From Candidatus Methanomethylophilaceae archaeon (GTDB lineage: Archaea; Thermoplasmatota; Thermoplasmata; Methanomassiliicoccales; Methanomethylophilaceae), in NCBI GenBank assembly GCA_017540825.1, contig JAFYAH010000007.1:1-53354 (forward strand): a DNA stretch of 53,354 bases, written 5' to 3'. Made by a program: the position numbers and the translations under genes. The notes under the pieces were generated by a model. The model made no database searches. It had not been told where the DNA came from and saw only the letters and a program-made list of their open reading frames with translations. Below are positions 8,269 to 16,290 of this stretch, piece after piece (the first letter of the stretch is position 1; the number at the start of each line of letters is the position of its first letter).

Positions 8269-9076
8269 ATCGACAGCATACGAATCCCTGCCATCTCTAG
8301 AACAGGACCTGGCCTTCGACGATGTTCATAAGAGCATACTGGGGCTTATGGCAGATTCCGAGTATACCAATCTTGGATACCTGCTTTCGGACCAATGCGA
8401 CTATCAGATAAAGGCGGCGTCGTTCTCAGAAGGGCGGGGATCTGCATTCCTGGACCGCCAGGAGATATCTGGATCGCTGCTGAGACAGTTCGAAGAGAGC
8501 ATGCATTTCATAAGCAGGAACATGACGGTCTCGTCCAGAATAGATGGCGTATACCGCAAGGACTCTTGTGATCATCCAGAAGAAGCCGTCAGGGAGACTG
8601 TCCACGACGCCATAGTCCACCGCGACTACAGCTCTTCAGGAACCACGCTGATTTCTTTTTTCGACGATTCGATAGAAGTGGTCTCTACAGAAGCCCTGAT
8701 AGAGGACCTGACGATATCGAACCTAGAAAAAAGGGTGTCGTTCTCCAGGAACAAGCGTCTTTCCGAGCTCTTCTACAGGCTCGGTCTGGTGGAGGCATAC
8801 GGGACGGACATACCCCGCATCATGAGACCCTACGAAAAGGCCTCGAAAAAGCCGGTGTTCGAAGCATCCAACTCCACATTCCGCGTCACGTTATTCAAGC
8901 TATCGGACGATCCGCTGGTAGGGCACGGCAAGTCTAGCTCCTTCACCAGAGCAGAATACGAGAAGAAGACGGGTCTGAGCAGATCAAAAGCGATAGTGGA
9001 ACTCAACAGGCTGGTATCCGAAAGGGGCCTTGATACGTGAAGGCACTGGAAAGAGCACCGTGTATCGCAAGGTGGC
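8109..9076 (+). pseudogene. Frameshifted AlbA_2/HATPase_c_4-type regulator (COG2865-like)
   Basis: Three frames together spell one protein. 8109-8158 gives KIVEILVSEGPSKP; a lost base then moves the frame to YYLRSKGLRTEGVFLRRG, the end of an AlbA_2 (Schlafen-type) domain. The long frame 8159-9040 carries the linker, the HATPase_c_4 block (AIVHRDYSSSG) and a winged-helix end. An extra base near 9031 then hides the normal tail LIREGTGKSTVYRK. The first part of the AlbA_2 domain is missing. With two frameshifts and a lost N-terminus it is very likely inactive. Confidence 0.8.
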
Positions 9077-9113
9077 GGAACCCGGGACGCGTCGAGACGA
9101 TTCCGAATCCGTG

Positions 9114-10454
9114 TCACAGCAGGGAGGCCATGTAGATCGGTAAGTACACCAGGTCTCCGCACACCTCCAGATCCCTGTTGCATACCACATACGCCGTTCC
9201 TGTCCTGTCTCCGAACTTGTCCATGTAGCGATCCAAGGACTTGTGCATCTTCGGCCTCTTTCCCGATTTCACCTCTATGACGACAGTGGACCTTCCTCTG
9301 ACTGTCACGAAATCCACTTCCTGCAGCTTTTCCGAGTCCTCATGAGGAAATTTGCTGAAGAATAGCTTGTGACCGGACATCACCAGCTCCTGAGCTACCA
9401 TGTTCTCGAAATACATCCCTTGATTGATTCCCATCTCGCCGTTCAATATGCTCCGATAGACCTCATCCGAGTCGAGCTTCAGAGCGTTGAAGGACTGCGT
9501 GAACAGAAGCCCCGTGTCGCACAGATACATCTTGAGATCGTCGTGGTCGCAATGGTTCTCCTGATCCACAGCCGGCTCGGTGATGCGACAGCATATATTC
9601 ACCATCATCGAGTCCTGCAGCTCCGATATCGCGCGCCTGTAGTCGCGGAAAGCGGAATCCTTCTTCACCGAACCAGGGGAGAACGCCTTGTCATGCCTCT
9701 CCAGATTCGATGGCAGAGCGCGCAAGACCGCGGTCGCCCTGCTCGAGCCTGTGTCTGCATCGAGCTTGGCTGCATCTTTGACGTACAGGTTGAGTATGGA
9801 CCTTTTGACGTCCTCCGCGGCTGCGAAAGAATTCCTCTCCACAAATCTGGCCACTGCCTTTGGCATCCCGCCCACCACCATGTAGGTGCGGTAAAGGTCC
9901 ATCATATGGCCGTGCAAACCGTCGCCAAGAGGAGTGAGCGTCTCGAAGCTATCGCGTATCAGGAGCATCGACATCTCGTCTCCCATGGCCCAGAGAAACT
10001 CTTCGAAATCCATCGGATGCATCTGGATAGTGTCTTCCTCGGAAGGAATCAGGATGTCCTTGACGTTCTTCCGGATGGATATGAGCGATCCTGTCTCGTA
10101 ATAGTCGTAGCGACCGTCGTTCACCAGTGTCTTGATCGCCTGCCTTGCCAGAGGATGAAGCTGCACCTCGTCGAACACGATAGCACTCATGCGCTCGTAG
10201 AGACGGACATGGAAATACTGCTGAAGGAGCAAAAAAAAGCGATTCAGATTGAAGAGATTACCGAACAACGCCTTAATTTCGTCATTGACTGCCTCGAATC
10301 TTATAAAAATATAGGTTTTATACTCATTTTTCACAAATTCTTCGAGGATAGTGCTTTTACCAACCCTTCTGGGACCCTCGATCATCAGCGCATGTTCTCC
10401 GGCTTTGGTGTCTTTCCAGGCTTTCAGCTCTTGATAGATCTTCCTGGCGAACAT
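9114..10454 (-). CDS. AAA ATPase with C-terminal nuclease-like domain (DUF4143 family)
   Basis: The 446-residue protein has a Walker A GPRRVGKST at about residues 27-35, a Walker B-type AIVFDEVQ near residue 95, and the C-terminal VDFVTVRGRSTVVIEVKSGK block (PD-(D/E)XK-like). These ATPases are common in archaeal and gut genomes, often in many copies, with no settled function. A TATA-like TTATAAAT at about 10473-10482 on the minus strand puts transcription start near the ATG. The first codons abut the 33-bp repeat array. A remnant of a relative lies between the 5S genes. Confidence 0.88.
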   Translation of the reverse strand: MFARKIYQELKAWKDTKAGEHALMIEGPRRVGKSTILEEFVKNEYKTYIFIRFEAVNDEIKALFGNLFNLNRFFLLLQQYFHVRLYERMSAIVFDEVQLHPLARQAIKTLVNDGRYDYYETGSLISIRKNVKDILIPSEEDTIQMHPMDFEEFLWAMGDEMSMLLIRDSFETLTPLGDGLHGHMMDLYRTYMVVGGMPKAVARFVERNSFAAAEDVKRSILNLYVKDAAKLDADTGSSRATAVLRALPSNLERHDKAFSPGSVKKDSAFRDYRRAISELQDSMMVNICCRITEPAVDQENHCDHDDLKMYLCDTGLLFTQSFNALKLDSDEVYRSILNGEMGINQGMYFENMVAQELVMSGHKLFFSKFPHEDSEKLQEVDFVTVRGRSTVVIEVKSGKRPKMHKSLDRYMDKFGDRTGTAYVVCNRDLEVCGDLVYLPIYMASLL

Positions 10455-10498
10455 ATGCGCAAATCACATGGCATTTATTTATAATTTAATAACCAATG

Positions 10499-10597
10499 CA
10501 TGAATGGCAATTTCGTCTGAGGCGTGATTTACATGAATGGCAATTTCGTCTGAGGCGTGATTTACATGAATGGCAATTTCGTCTGAGGCGTGATCTT
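10499..10597 (+). repeat. Three tandem 33-bp repeats
   Basis: The unit starts CATGAATGGCAATTTCGTCT and is present at 10499, 10532 and 10565, the third copy changing in its last bases. The period is a multiple of three and one frame would encode HEWQFRLRRDL three times, but no recognisable protein follows in that frame. There are no spacers, so it is not CRISPR. It sits just upstream of the ATPase promoter. Confidence 0.85.
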
Positions 10598-10635
10598 ATG
10601 CAAGAATCAATGCAAAGACTAAAGACGGAAGGGAT

Positions 10636-10731
10636 ATGTCCGTCCTCTCTTCGATGCTGGACGAGTCGATCAAGACAATAGTCGGAAGCAAGGAACAATC
10701 GAATCTCGAAGCTTTCATCAAAGGCGAATGA
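10636..10731 (+). pseudogene. Small C-terminal-like fragment before the DUF4391 gene
   Basis: A 31-codon frame (MSVLSSMLDESIKTIVG...) ends in TGA just ahead of the DUF4391 gene. It looks like the tail of a longer protein whose body has been lost. DUF4391 genes often follow helicase or methylase genes, so a helicase tail is my guess, but 31 residues cannot prove it. Confidence 0.3.
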
Positions 10732-10759
10732 CGACTTCTCCACGCTCAAGACAGGAGGA

Positions 10760-11335
10760 ATGGACGACTTCGAGCTCATATGCTTCCTGGCGATAGAGAA
10801 GAGCAAGCTTCTCGACATGCTGGGGATTACAGGAAAAGAACGCTCGAGATTCGTCAGCCAGGTCCACAGCGTCACCATGGTGGCCGCGATCTCCCCAGAA
10901 ACGGTGAACCTGAGAAGAGGGGAAAGGGTAGGTTCCATATCCGTGTTCGAAATCCAGCTCAATGTCCAAGAACCGGATCGCATAATCTTCGACATCTTGG
11001 GAAAAATAGGCCAGAGGTCTGTGTTTCTGGTCAGATACGGAAGCAGATGCAGGCTTGTCGCTATTGAGAAAGAGCCGTTCTCGACTGAATGGGTGCTTGA
11101 AGAGTCCCTGAAGCTGTCCCTGGACGGCCTTGACCTCGACGACGCGTGGAAAGGGATCGTCAGGCCCATTGCAGGCATTCCCGACAGCGGATGCTTTGAC
11201 TAGCAGATCGATGCGGAGATCCGCAACAGGACGATCCGCAAATAGATCGAGACCTTGGAATCCAAGATGTCCAAAGAGCGGCAGAACCACGTCCGCAAGG
11301 AGCTCCACGAGAGAATCAAAGATCTCAAGGCCTAG
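10760..11335 (+). pseudogene. DUF4391-family protein interrupted by two in-frame TAG codons
   Basis: The first 147 codons show the DUF4391 core: SPETVNL, GSISVFEIQL and a late LSLDGLDLDDAW-IVRPIAG block. TAG at 11201-11203 ends this frame, but the typical charged C-terminal helix continues in the same frame through a second TAG (11243-11245): IETLESKMSKERQNHVRKEL, ending at TAG 11333-11335. No frameshift is needed. Either it is a gene decayed by two amber mutations, or the ambers are decoded. The final TAG at the expected end argues that TAG was a stop for this gene. The N-terminus is short, which favours decay. Confidence 0.65.
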
Positions 11336-11346
11336 ATCTTGCGAGG

Positions 11347-12198
11347 TCAGTTGTTCTCGCTCTCCATCAGCCTCTGGTTTATCCCGTCGGCCTGCTCGCT
11401 GGGAAGCAGCATCGTCGCCGCCTCCATGAACGGATGCTTGGCGTCGTTCTTGATGATCACGTCGTCCAGGGACTTCAGCCCCCAGCGCTCGGCGGTCTTC
11501 TCCAGGCCGAGCTTGACGTCCAGGTCGTTAGGCACCAGCACCGTGGCCCTCAGCTCCTTGTACCCCAGCTCCTTGGCCGCCATGACCCTGTGGTGGCCGT
11601 CCACCAGGAGGTAACCGTTGCGGCGCTTTATCATGATCAGAGGCTCGTTGAGTCCCCTCTTGAGCTCGTACTGCCTCCCGGCCAGCTCGTCCAGGTAGAC
11701 CTCCTTCTGGGTGGGTATGACCTCCTCTATAGGGACCTTGGCTATCCCCGGCATCACCCTGATCTTCACGTCGTTGTACTTCTCCAGGAACGCCTTGACC
11801 GAGTCCACCTTGCTCTGGCGGGTCTTCTCTATGTGCGACCTGACGACGTCTATGTTGGAGATGATGCCCACCACCTTCTTCGTGCTCTCGTCGACCACGG
11901 GCAGGTTCCTGATGCCGTAGCGGAACAGTATGCGGGTCGCGTCGCTTATCGACATGGAAGGAGTGGCGCAGAACGACCCGCTCCTGATGACGTTCCTGAT
12001 CTTCTCGTTCGGCTTGTCGATGTACCTCAGGAGATCCTTCGCAGTCACGAACCCCAGGAGGTAGTCGTTCTCCACTATGGGGAATCCGTGGAAGCTCGAG
12101 TTTATGAGCGCCTGCCTGACGTCTTCGACGGTCATATCCGGCGTCACGAAACGAACCTTCTCTCTCGGGACCATGTAATCTTTGACTGCGTCTGCCAT
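11347..12198 (-). CDS. CBS-domain pair fused to a ParB-like domain
   Basis: The 283-residue protein begins with two CBS domains (about residues 7-60 and 75-130, ending VVGIISNIDVV), which usually bind adenine nucleotides, followed by a ParB/sulfiredoxin-like segment with the LLVDGHHRVMAAKELG motif. This architecture is conserved in methanogens and its role is unknown. ATG 12198 (MADAVKDYM) is chosen over longer starts since it opens the first CBS domain and a TTTAATT lies about 20 bases upstream. It diverges from the Mrp ATPase gene. Confidence 0.85.
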   Translation of the reverse strand: MADAVKDYMVPREKVRFVTPDMTVEDVRQALINSSFHGFPIVENDYLLGFVTAKDLLRYIDKPNEKIRNVIRSGSFCATPSMSISDATRILFRYGIRNLPVVDESTKKVVGIISNIDVVRSHIEKTRQSKVDSVKAFLEKYNDVKIRVMPGIAKVPIEEVIPTQKEVYLDELAGRQYELKRGLNEPLIMIKRRNGYLLVDGHHRVMAAKELGYKELRATVLVPNDLDVKLGLEKTAERWGLKSLDDVIIKNDAKHPFMEAATMLLPSEQADGINQRLMESENN

Positions 12199-12330
12199 CG
12201 ACCCCGAATCGTCCCAAGGCGAATTAAACGTTGTGACTGCAGTTCGGAGCAAGGACGCTGGCTGCGACGAAGGGTTCATTCGACAAGCTTAAACGTTACC
12301 GCTGGACATTAGGGGTCTGAGGTAAGCGAA

Positions 12331-13161
12331 ATGGCCGGACCCCTACTAACGGAAGAGAGCATCCAGGAAGAGACTGCGCTCCAGGACACGCTCAGGAACA
12401 TCAAACATGTCATAATCGTGATGAGCGGCAAAGGAGGGGTCGGCAAGAGCACGGTGTCCTCCAACCTCGCCATGTCCCTCTCGATGAAAGGGTTCAAGAC
12501 AGGAGTGATGGACATAGACATCACCGGCCCCAACATCCCCAAGATGTTCGCCGTGGAGGACAGGCAGCTGATGGTCGAGAACGAGAAGCTCATCCCCGTG
12601 TCCATCCCCCCTTCCCTGAAGCTCATGTCGATGGCGTTCCTCCTCCAGTCCAAGGACACCCCCGTCCTCTGGCGCGGGCCGGTCAAGATGGGAGCCATCA
12701 AGCAGTTCATAGAGGACGTCAACTGGGGAGACCTCGACTACCTCGTCATAGACATGCCTCCCGGGACCGGGGACGAGGCCCTGTCCATCGTCCAGCTGAT
12801 ACCCAAAGCCGACGGCATGGTCATAGTCACCACGCCCCAGGACGTCGCGCTGCTGGACAGCAGGAAGTCCCTGGTGTTCGGCGCCGAGGCACACGTCCCC
12901 ATCATCGGGATAATCGAAAACATGAGCGGGTTCGTCTGCCCCCACTGCGGAGAGGTCACCAACATCTTCAAGTCCGGAGGAGGGGAGGCCACCGCCAAGG
13001 AGATGAACGTCCAGTTCCTCGGGCGCATCCCGATCGAGCCCGGGATCGTCGACGCGGGCGACTCCGGGATCCCCATAGTCCTGGGACACCCCGACTCCGC
13101 GTCCGCGAAGGCCATCGGCGGCATCGTCGACAGGATCGTCAAGACGGTCGATAACCTATGA
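12331..13161 (+). CDS. mrp: Mrp/NBP35-family iron-sulfur carrier ATPase
   Basis: The 276-residue protein has the deviant Walker A GKGGVGKST at residues 33-41, the DMPPGTGDE motif, and CPHCG near residue 207, the CXXC that holds a bridging Fe-S cluster in a dimer. The family loads Fe-S clusters onto target proteins in the cytoplasm. The last codons overlap the start of the NifX-like gene (ATGA at 13158-13161), a pairing frequent in archaea and consistent with Fe-S work. Confidence 0.94.
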   Translation: MAGPLLTEESIQEETALQDTLRNIKHVIIVMSGKGGVGKSTVSSNLAMSLSMKGFKTGVMDIDITGPNIPKMFAVEDRQLMVENEKLIPVSIPPSLKLMSMAFLLQSKDTPVLWRGPVKMGAIKQFIEDVNWGDLDYLVIDMPPGTGDEALSIVQLIPKADGMVIVTTPQDVALLDSRKSLVFGAEAHVPIIGIIENMSGFVCPHCGEVTNIFKSGGGEATAKEMNVQFLGRIPIEPGIVDAGDSGIPIVLGHPDSASAKAIGGIVDRIVKTVDNL

Positions 13162-13511
13162 AGATCCTCGCCGTGTCGGAAGGGGAGTCGCTGGACTCGT
13201 ACATTGCCGACGACTTCGGCCATGCCCCCTTCTTCCTGCTGGTGGACTCCGAGACGCTGGACTACCACGTGATATCTAACGAGTACGCCGACTCGCTCTC
13301 CGGGGCGGGAGTAGCCGTGGCGGAGGCCATAGTCTCCCTAGGGAGCGTGGACGCCGTCCTGACCGGCGGGATAGGGATGCACGGCTCCGACATACTGTCC
13401 AAGGCCGGGATCGAGATATCCTCGGACGAGGACGGGACCGTCGAGGACTGCATAAGGGACTTCATGAGAAGATACGAGCGCAGGAAGTCCTTCGAATCGC
13501 AGAAGACGTGA
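13158..13511 (+). CDS. NifX/NifB-type cluster-binding domain protein
   Basis: The 117-residue protein belongs to the dinitrogenase iron-molybdenum cofactor biosynthesis domain family (NifX-like): MKILAVSEG..., DDFGHAPFF and the DAVLTGGIGMHG loop. There is no nitrogenase nearby; in methanogens such proteins are common and are thought to carry or bind Fe-S or Fe-Mo type clusters. It is translationally coupled to mrp. Confidence 0.88.
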   Translation: MKILAVSEGESLDSYIADDFGHAPFFLLVDSETLDYHVISNEYADSLSGAGVAVAEAIVSLGSVDAVLTGGIGMHGSDILSKAGIEISSDEDGTVEDCIRDFMRRYERRKSFESQKT

Positions 13512-14327
13512 TCAAACAGGGCCTTCCTCCGAGGGCCCTCCTTTCGCTTTTGTGAACTGCGGATATAAGCACATTACAGCAGACGGTTCATCGATCCTTG
13601 CATTTCGGAGGAATGCGATGAACAGATGCCCGCCCAGATTCACGATATCCTCTAAAGCCGCCAGAATACAGAGACGACCGTGTAGATGTCCGTGAAGACC
13701 TCGCACGGCCCTGCGGTCGCCCCAGATTATCTTGTGGAGCTGCGGAAGCACCCTGGCGTCCAGCCCCGAGTCCAGCACGCGGGAGACCAGCCAGTCCAGC
13801 TTTCCCGTCCCTCCCACAGGCCCGAATATTATGTTCGTGTCCACAGGGTTCTCATCCAAGAACCTGACAGCGTAGTCGAAATCGGCGTCGTCCGCCACTA
13901 TGAGCTTGAGCTGGTCCTTGCGGGAGAGGAGCCTGAGGTTCCCCTTGAGCATCCTGTCCGCCATGCCCGAAGAGGGGCACTTGATGTCCATGCTTATCAT
14001 CACCAGCGGGTCGTCGGGAACCTGGGACAGGTCCGTGGCGCCGTTGGTCTCCAGGACCACCTGCTTCCCTGCGGACACCAGCATGCGGAGAAGCTCCGGC
14101 ATGTCCGGCTGTATCATCGGCTCCCCTCCGGTGACGCACACGCGAGGGCTGTCGCCTACGGCGCCCATGATCTCCTCCAGGGACATCTCCGTCCCTCCCT
14201 CCATGGAGTACCTGGTGTCGCACCATGAGCACGAGAGGTTGCATCCCACCGTCCTGACGAAGAACGTCGGGACCCCCATCATCAGGCCCTCGCCCTGGAT
14301 GGACTTGAAGCACTCGCAGATCCTCAT
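13512..14327 (-). CDS. queE: 7-carboxy-7-deazaguanine synthase, probably with a stop-loss tail
   Basis: A radical-SAM enzyme that makes 7-carboxy-7-deazaguanine in the preQ0 pathway, which in archaea feeds archaeosine in tRNA. The cluster motif CNLSCSWC has Cys at 29, 33 and 36; CVTGGEP and the MSMDIKCPSSG block follow. The familiar end, LPQLHKIIWGDRRAV, falls at residue 208, where the next codon is CGA (13701-13703). The remaining 63 residues resemble nothing and run through a terminator of the opposite operon, so I suspect a TGA-to-CGA stop loss. It follows queC by one base. Confidence 0.93.
   Translation of the reverse strand: MRICECFKSIQGEGLMMGVPTFFVRTVGCNLSCSWCDTRYSMEGGTEMSLEEIMGAVGDSPRVCVTGGEPMIQPDMPELLRMLVSAGKQVVLETNGATDLSQVPDDPLVMISMDIKCPSSGMADRMLKGNLRLLSRKDQLKLIVADDADFDYAVRFLDENPVDTNIIFGPVGGTGKLDWLVSRVLDSGLDARVLPQLHKIIWGDRRAVRGLHGHLHGRLCILAALEDIVNLGGHLFIAFLRNARIDEPSAVMCLYPQFTKAKGGPSEEGPV
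13517..13552 (+). terminator. Terminator after mrp-nifX-like operon
   Basis: AGGGCC-TTCCTCCGA-GGGCCCT is followed by CCTTTCGCTTTT. The annotated C-terminal tail of QueE on the other strand passes straight through it, one reason to doubt that tail. Confidence 0.55.
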
Positions 14328-14328
14328 G

Positions 14329-14994
14329 TCACTCGTACTCGATCTCGTCCTTGTACCCGGCCTCTTCGAACCCCTTGAGCCTCAGCCTGCAGGAGTCGCA
14401 GTGCCCGCACGCCTTCTCCCCGCCGTTGTAGCACGACCAGGTCAGGTGCAGCGGCGCCCCGAGGGCCTTCCCGCGTCTGACTATGTCCGCCTTGGAGTCG
14501 TTGAGGATCGGGGTCATTATCCTTATCGGGCGCCCTTCCACGCCGGCCTTCGTCCCGACGCCTATCATGCGCTCGTAGGCCTCGAAGAACTCCGGGCGGC
14601 AGTCCGGGTATCCCGAGTAGTCGACCGCGTTCGCGCCGATGTAGATCCTGTCCGCGTCGATCGACTCGCAGAGGCCGGCGGCTATGCTCAGGAATATTAT
14701 GTTCCTGGCAGGGACGTAGGTGTCGGGGATCTTCTCGTCCAGCCTCCCCTCGCGGTCCATGGGGACGTCTATGTCCTTGCGGGTGAGGGCGGAGCGGAAG
14801 GTGCCCAGGTCCAGGTCGTACACCACATGGTCTATCCCGTAGTGCCTGCAGACGTCCTCGGCCGACCTCAGCTCCCTGGTGTGCCTCTGGCCGTACCTGA
14901 AACTGACCGCGGTGACCTCGCACCCGTCGGCGATGGCCTGGGCAAGGGTCGTGGTGGAGTCCAGCCCTCCGGACAGAAGGGCGACCGCCTTCAT
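14329..14994 (-). CDS. queC: 7-cyano-7-deazaguanine (preQ0) synthase
   Basis: The 221-residue PP-loop enzyme converts carboxydeazaguanine to preQ0 with ATP and ammonia. The PP-loop is ALLSGGLDSTT at residues 5-15, and the C-terminal zinc site is CYNGGEKACGHCDSC. ATG 14994 overlaps the queD stop (ATGA), which fixes the start; longer frames are read-through of queD. It is the middle gene of queD-queC-queE. Confidence 0.96.
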   Translation of the reverse strand: MKAVALLSGGLDSTTTLAQAIADGCEVTAVSFRYGQRHTRELRSAEDVCRHYGIDHVVYDLDLGTFRSALTRKDIDVPMDREGRLDEKIPDTYVPARNIIFLSIAAGLCESIDADRIYIGANAVDYSGYPDCRPEFFEAYERMIGVGTKAGVEGRPIRIMTPILNDSKADIVRRGKALGAPLHLTWSCYNGGEKACGHCDSCRLRLKGFEEAGYKDEIEYE

Positions 14995-15467
14995 CCGAGG
15001 ACCTCCGTGTGCCAGGCCGTCTGGCCGCGCTCCTCGTCGAGCCCGATGGATATGGACCTGACGTTCGGAGGGAACTCGATGTCGGCGAGCATGCGCAGGG
15101 CCATCATCTTGGACATCTCCTCGGCAGTGGTCGTCGGGACGTCCAGCAGGGCCACGTCCTCCCTGGGGAACACGTACCTCTTGCATCCGGTGACGACCTC
15201 CACGGAGTCCTCCACTATCGCCAGGGCGACCTCGGACGACTTGAGCGGGAGCAGCGTCCTGTGGTCGACCTCCTCTATAATCTCCCTGAGGGCCTTCTTG
15301 AGCACCACGAAGTCCATTATCATCCCGTCCTGGCCGATGTCCCCTTCCAGGCGGAGGCGGACTATGTACGAGTGCCCGTGCAGCCTGGAGCACTTCTCGT
15401 GCCTGGGAATGAAGTGGCAGGCCGAGAACCTCAAACCGGAATATCCTCCGTCAATCTCTAGAAGCAT
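14991..15467 (-). CDS. queD: 6-carboxytetrahydropterin synthase
   Basis: The 158-residue QueD/PTPS-family enzyme converts dihydroneopterin triphosphate to carboxytetrahydropterin. The zinc ligands are seen in ACHFIPRHEKC and LHGHSY, together with the catalytic Cys and the late DHRTLLP motif. It starts at MLLEIDGGYSG, two bases after the Mmp4 stop, so the four genes mmp4-queD-queC-queE form one tight operon. Confidence 0.94.
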   Translation of the reverse strand: MLLEIDGGYSGLRFSACHFIPRHEKCSRLHGHSYIVRLRLEGDIGQDGMIMDFVVLKKALREIIEEVDHRTLLPLKSSEVALAIVEDSVEVVTGCKRYVFPREDVALLDVPTTTAEEMSKMMALRMLADIEFPPNVRSISIGLDEERGQTAWHTEVLG

Positions 15468-15469
15468 TG

Positions 15470-16213
15470 TCAATCCTCCGTTAGCATCATCGCGAGAGCC
15501 AGGGAGTCCCTGTAGTCGGTCTTCGCGCGAGACGTGTCTATGAACACCTTGTCCGTGTTTATCACCGGCGCTCCGAGGGCAGCCACCCCTCCGATGAAAT
15601 GCAGGGACCTGAATATTATGTTCCCCGTGATCCCCTCCGGGGCTATGATGATGTCGGCCTCCCTGACCGCGTCCTCTATGAGTATCTGCGAGTGGTAGGC
15701 GTCGTATCCCTCGCCGCACAGCTTCTTTGCCAGGTTGCGGGCGCTGTCTATGGACTTGTCGACGACCTTGCATCTGCCCACGTCCTCGCATCTGCCTCCC
15801 GACATGATGGCGATCTTCGAGCCCATCCCGACCCTCTTGGCCAGAGCGGCCGAGCGAACCGCCAAGTCGTGCTTCTGGCGCTCGGTCCAGCCCTCGTCTA
15901 TCCCGACGGGGGCCAGGATGAACATCTTCCTCCCCGGGGGCTCCATGAACACGGCCCTCTCCAAGGACTTGAGGCCGATGCCCGACTTGATCATCGGCAG
16001 AAGCACGGACGAGGACATGTCTCCGCGGACGGCCGCGTCTATCTTCCCCGAAGCGAAGTCGCTGGCGAGCTCGTGCGGGTCGTCATAGATCACGATGTCG
16101 TGGCCCTCCATGGCGAGGACGCTCCTCTCGACGTTGCCGCTGGCGGTTCCGCGGCCTATGCCGACACGGACGTCGGGCAGGTCCGAACTCAGGAGCGTCT
16201 CCGTAGTGAACAT
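15470..16213 (-). CDS. mmp4: Methanogenesis marker protein 4 (MtxX family)
   Basis: The 247-residue protein matches the methanogen-specific family named marker 4 / MtxX, distantly related to phosphate acyltransferases. Recognisable blocks are GIGRGTASGN near the start, the C-terminal DIIIAPEGITGNIIFRSLHF and NTDKVFIDTSRAK. Its molecular role is unknown, but its presence marks the genome as a methanogen. MFTTET is chosen as start: a TATA (TTTTTATATTT, minus strand at about 16234-16244) lies 25 bases upstream, too close for the longer start at 16228. Confidence 0.88.
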   Translation of the reverse strand: MFTTETLLSSDLPDVRVGIGRGTASGNVERSVLAMEGHDIVIYDDPHELASDFASGKIDAAVRGDMSSSVLLPMIKSGIGLKSLERAVFMEPPGRKMFILAPVGIDEGWTERQKHDLAVRSAALAKRVGMGSKIAIMSGGRCEDVGRCKVVDKSIDSARNLAKKLCGEGYDAYHSQILIEDAVREADIIIAPEGITGNIIFRSLHFIGGVAALGAPVINTDKVFIDTSRAKTDYRDSLALAMMLTED

Positions 16214-16290
16214 GGGTCGCCCATGCATTATCAAATATAAAAACAAGTCAACACCGGGATTCCGCCTGGCAACAGCCGTCGGCAAGGCAT

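Noticed and set aside
9114-10454. Transposase or insertion sequence
   Set aside because: No terminal inverted repeats or target duplication; motifs are those of a DUF4143 ATPase.
10499-10597. CRISPR array
   Set aside because: The 33-bp units abut with no spacers, and there is no cas gene or leader.
10496-10681. Small protein HEWQFRLRRDL x3
   Set aside because: The frame is created by the tandem repeat and ends at TAG without protein-like sequence after it. It is in frame with DUF4391 but there is no family match across the join.
11336-11614. Continuation of DUF4391 past its third TAG
   Set aside because: The frame is antisense to the CBS-ParB gene and matches nothing; TAG 11333 is at the family's normal end.
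13560-13690. Possible C/D-box RNA with TATA GGATATAAGC and GCGATGA
   Set aside because: No convincing box D or guide region; a single C-like box is too weak.
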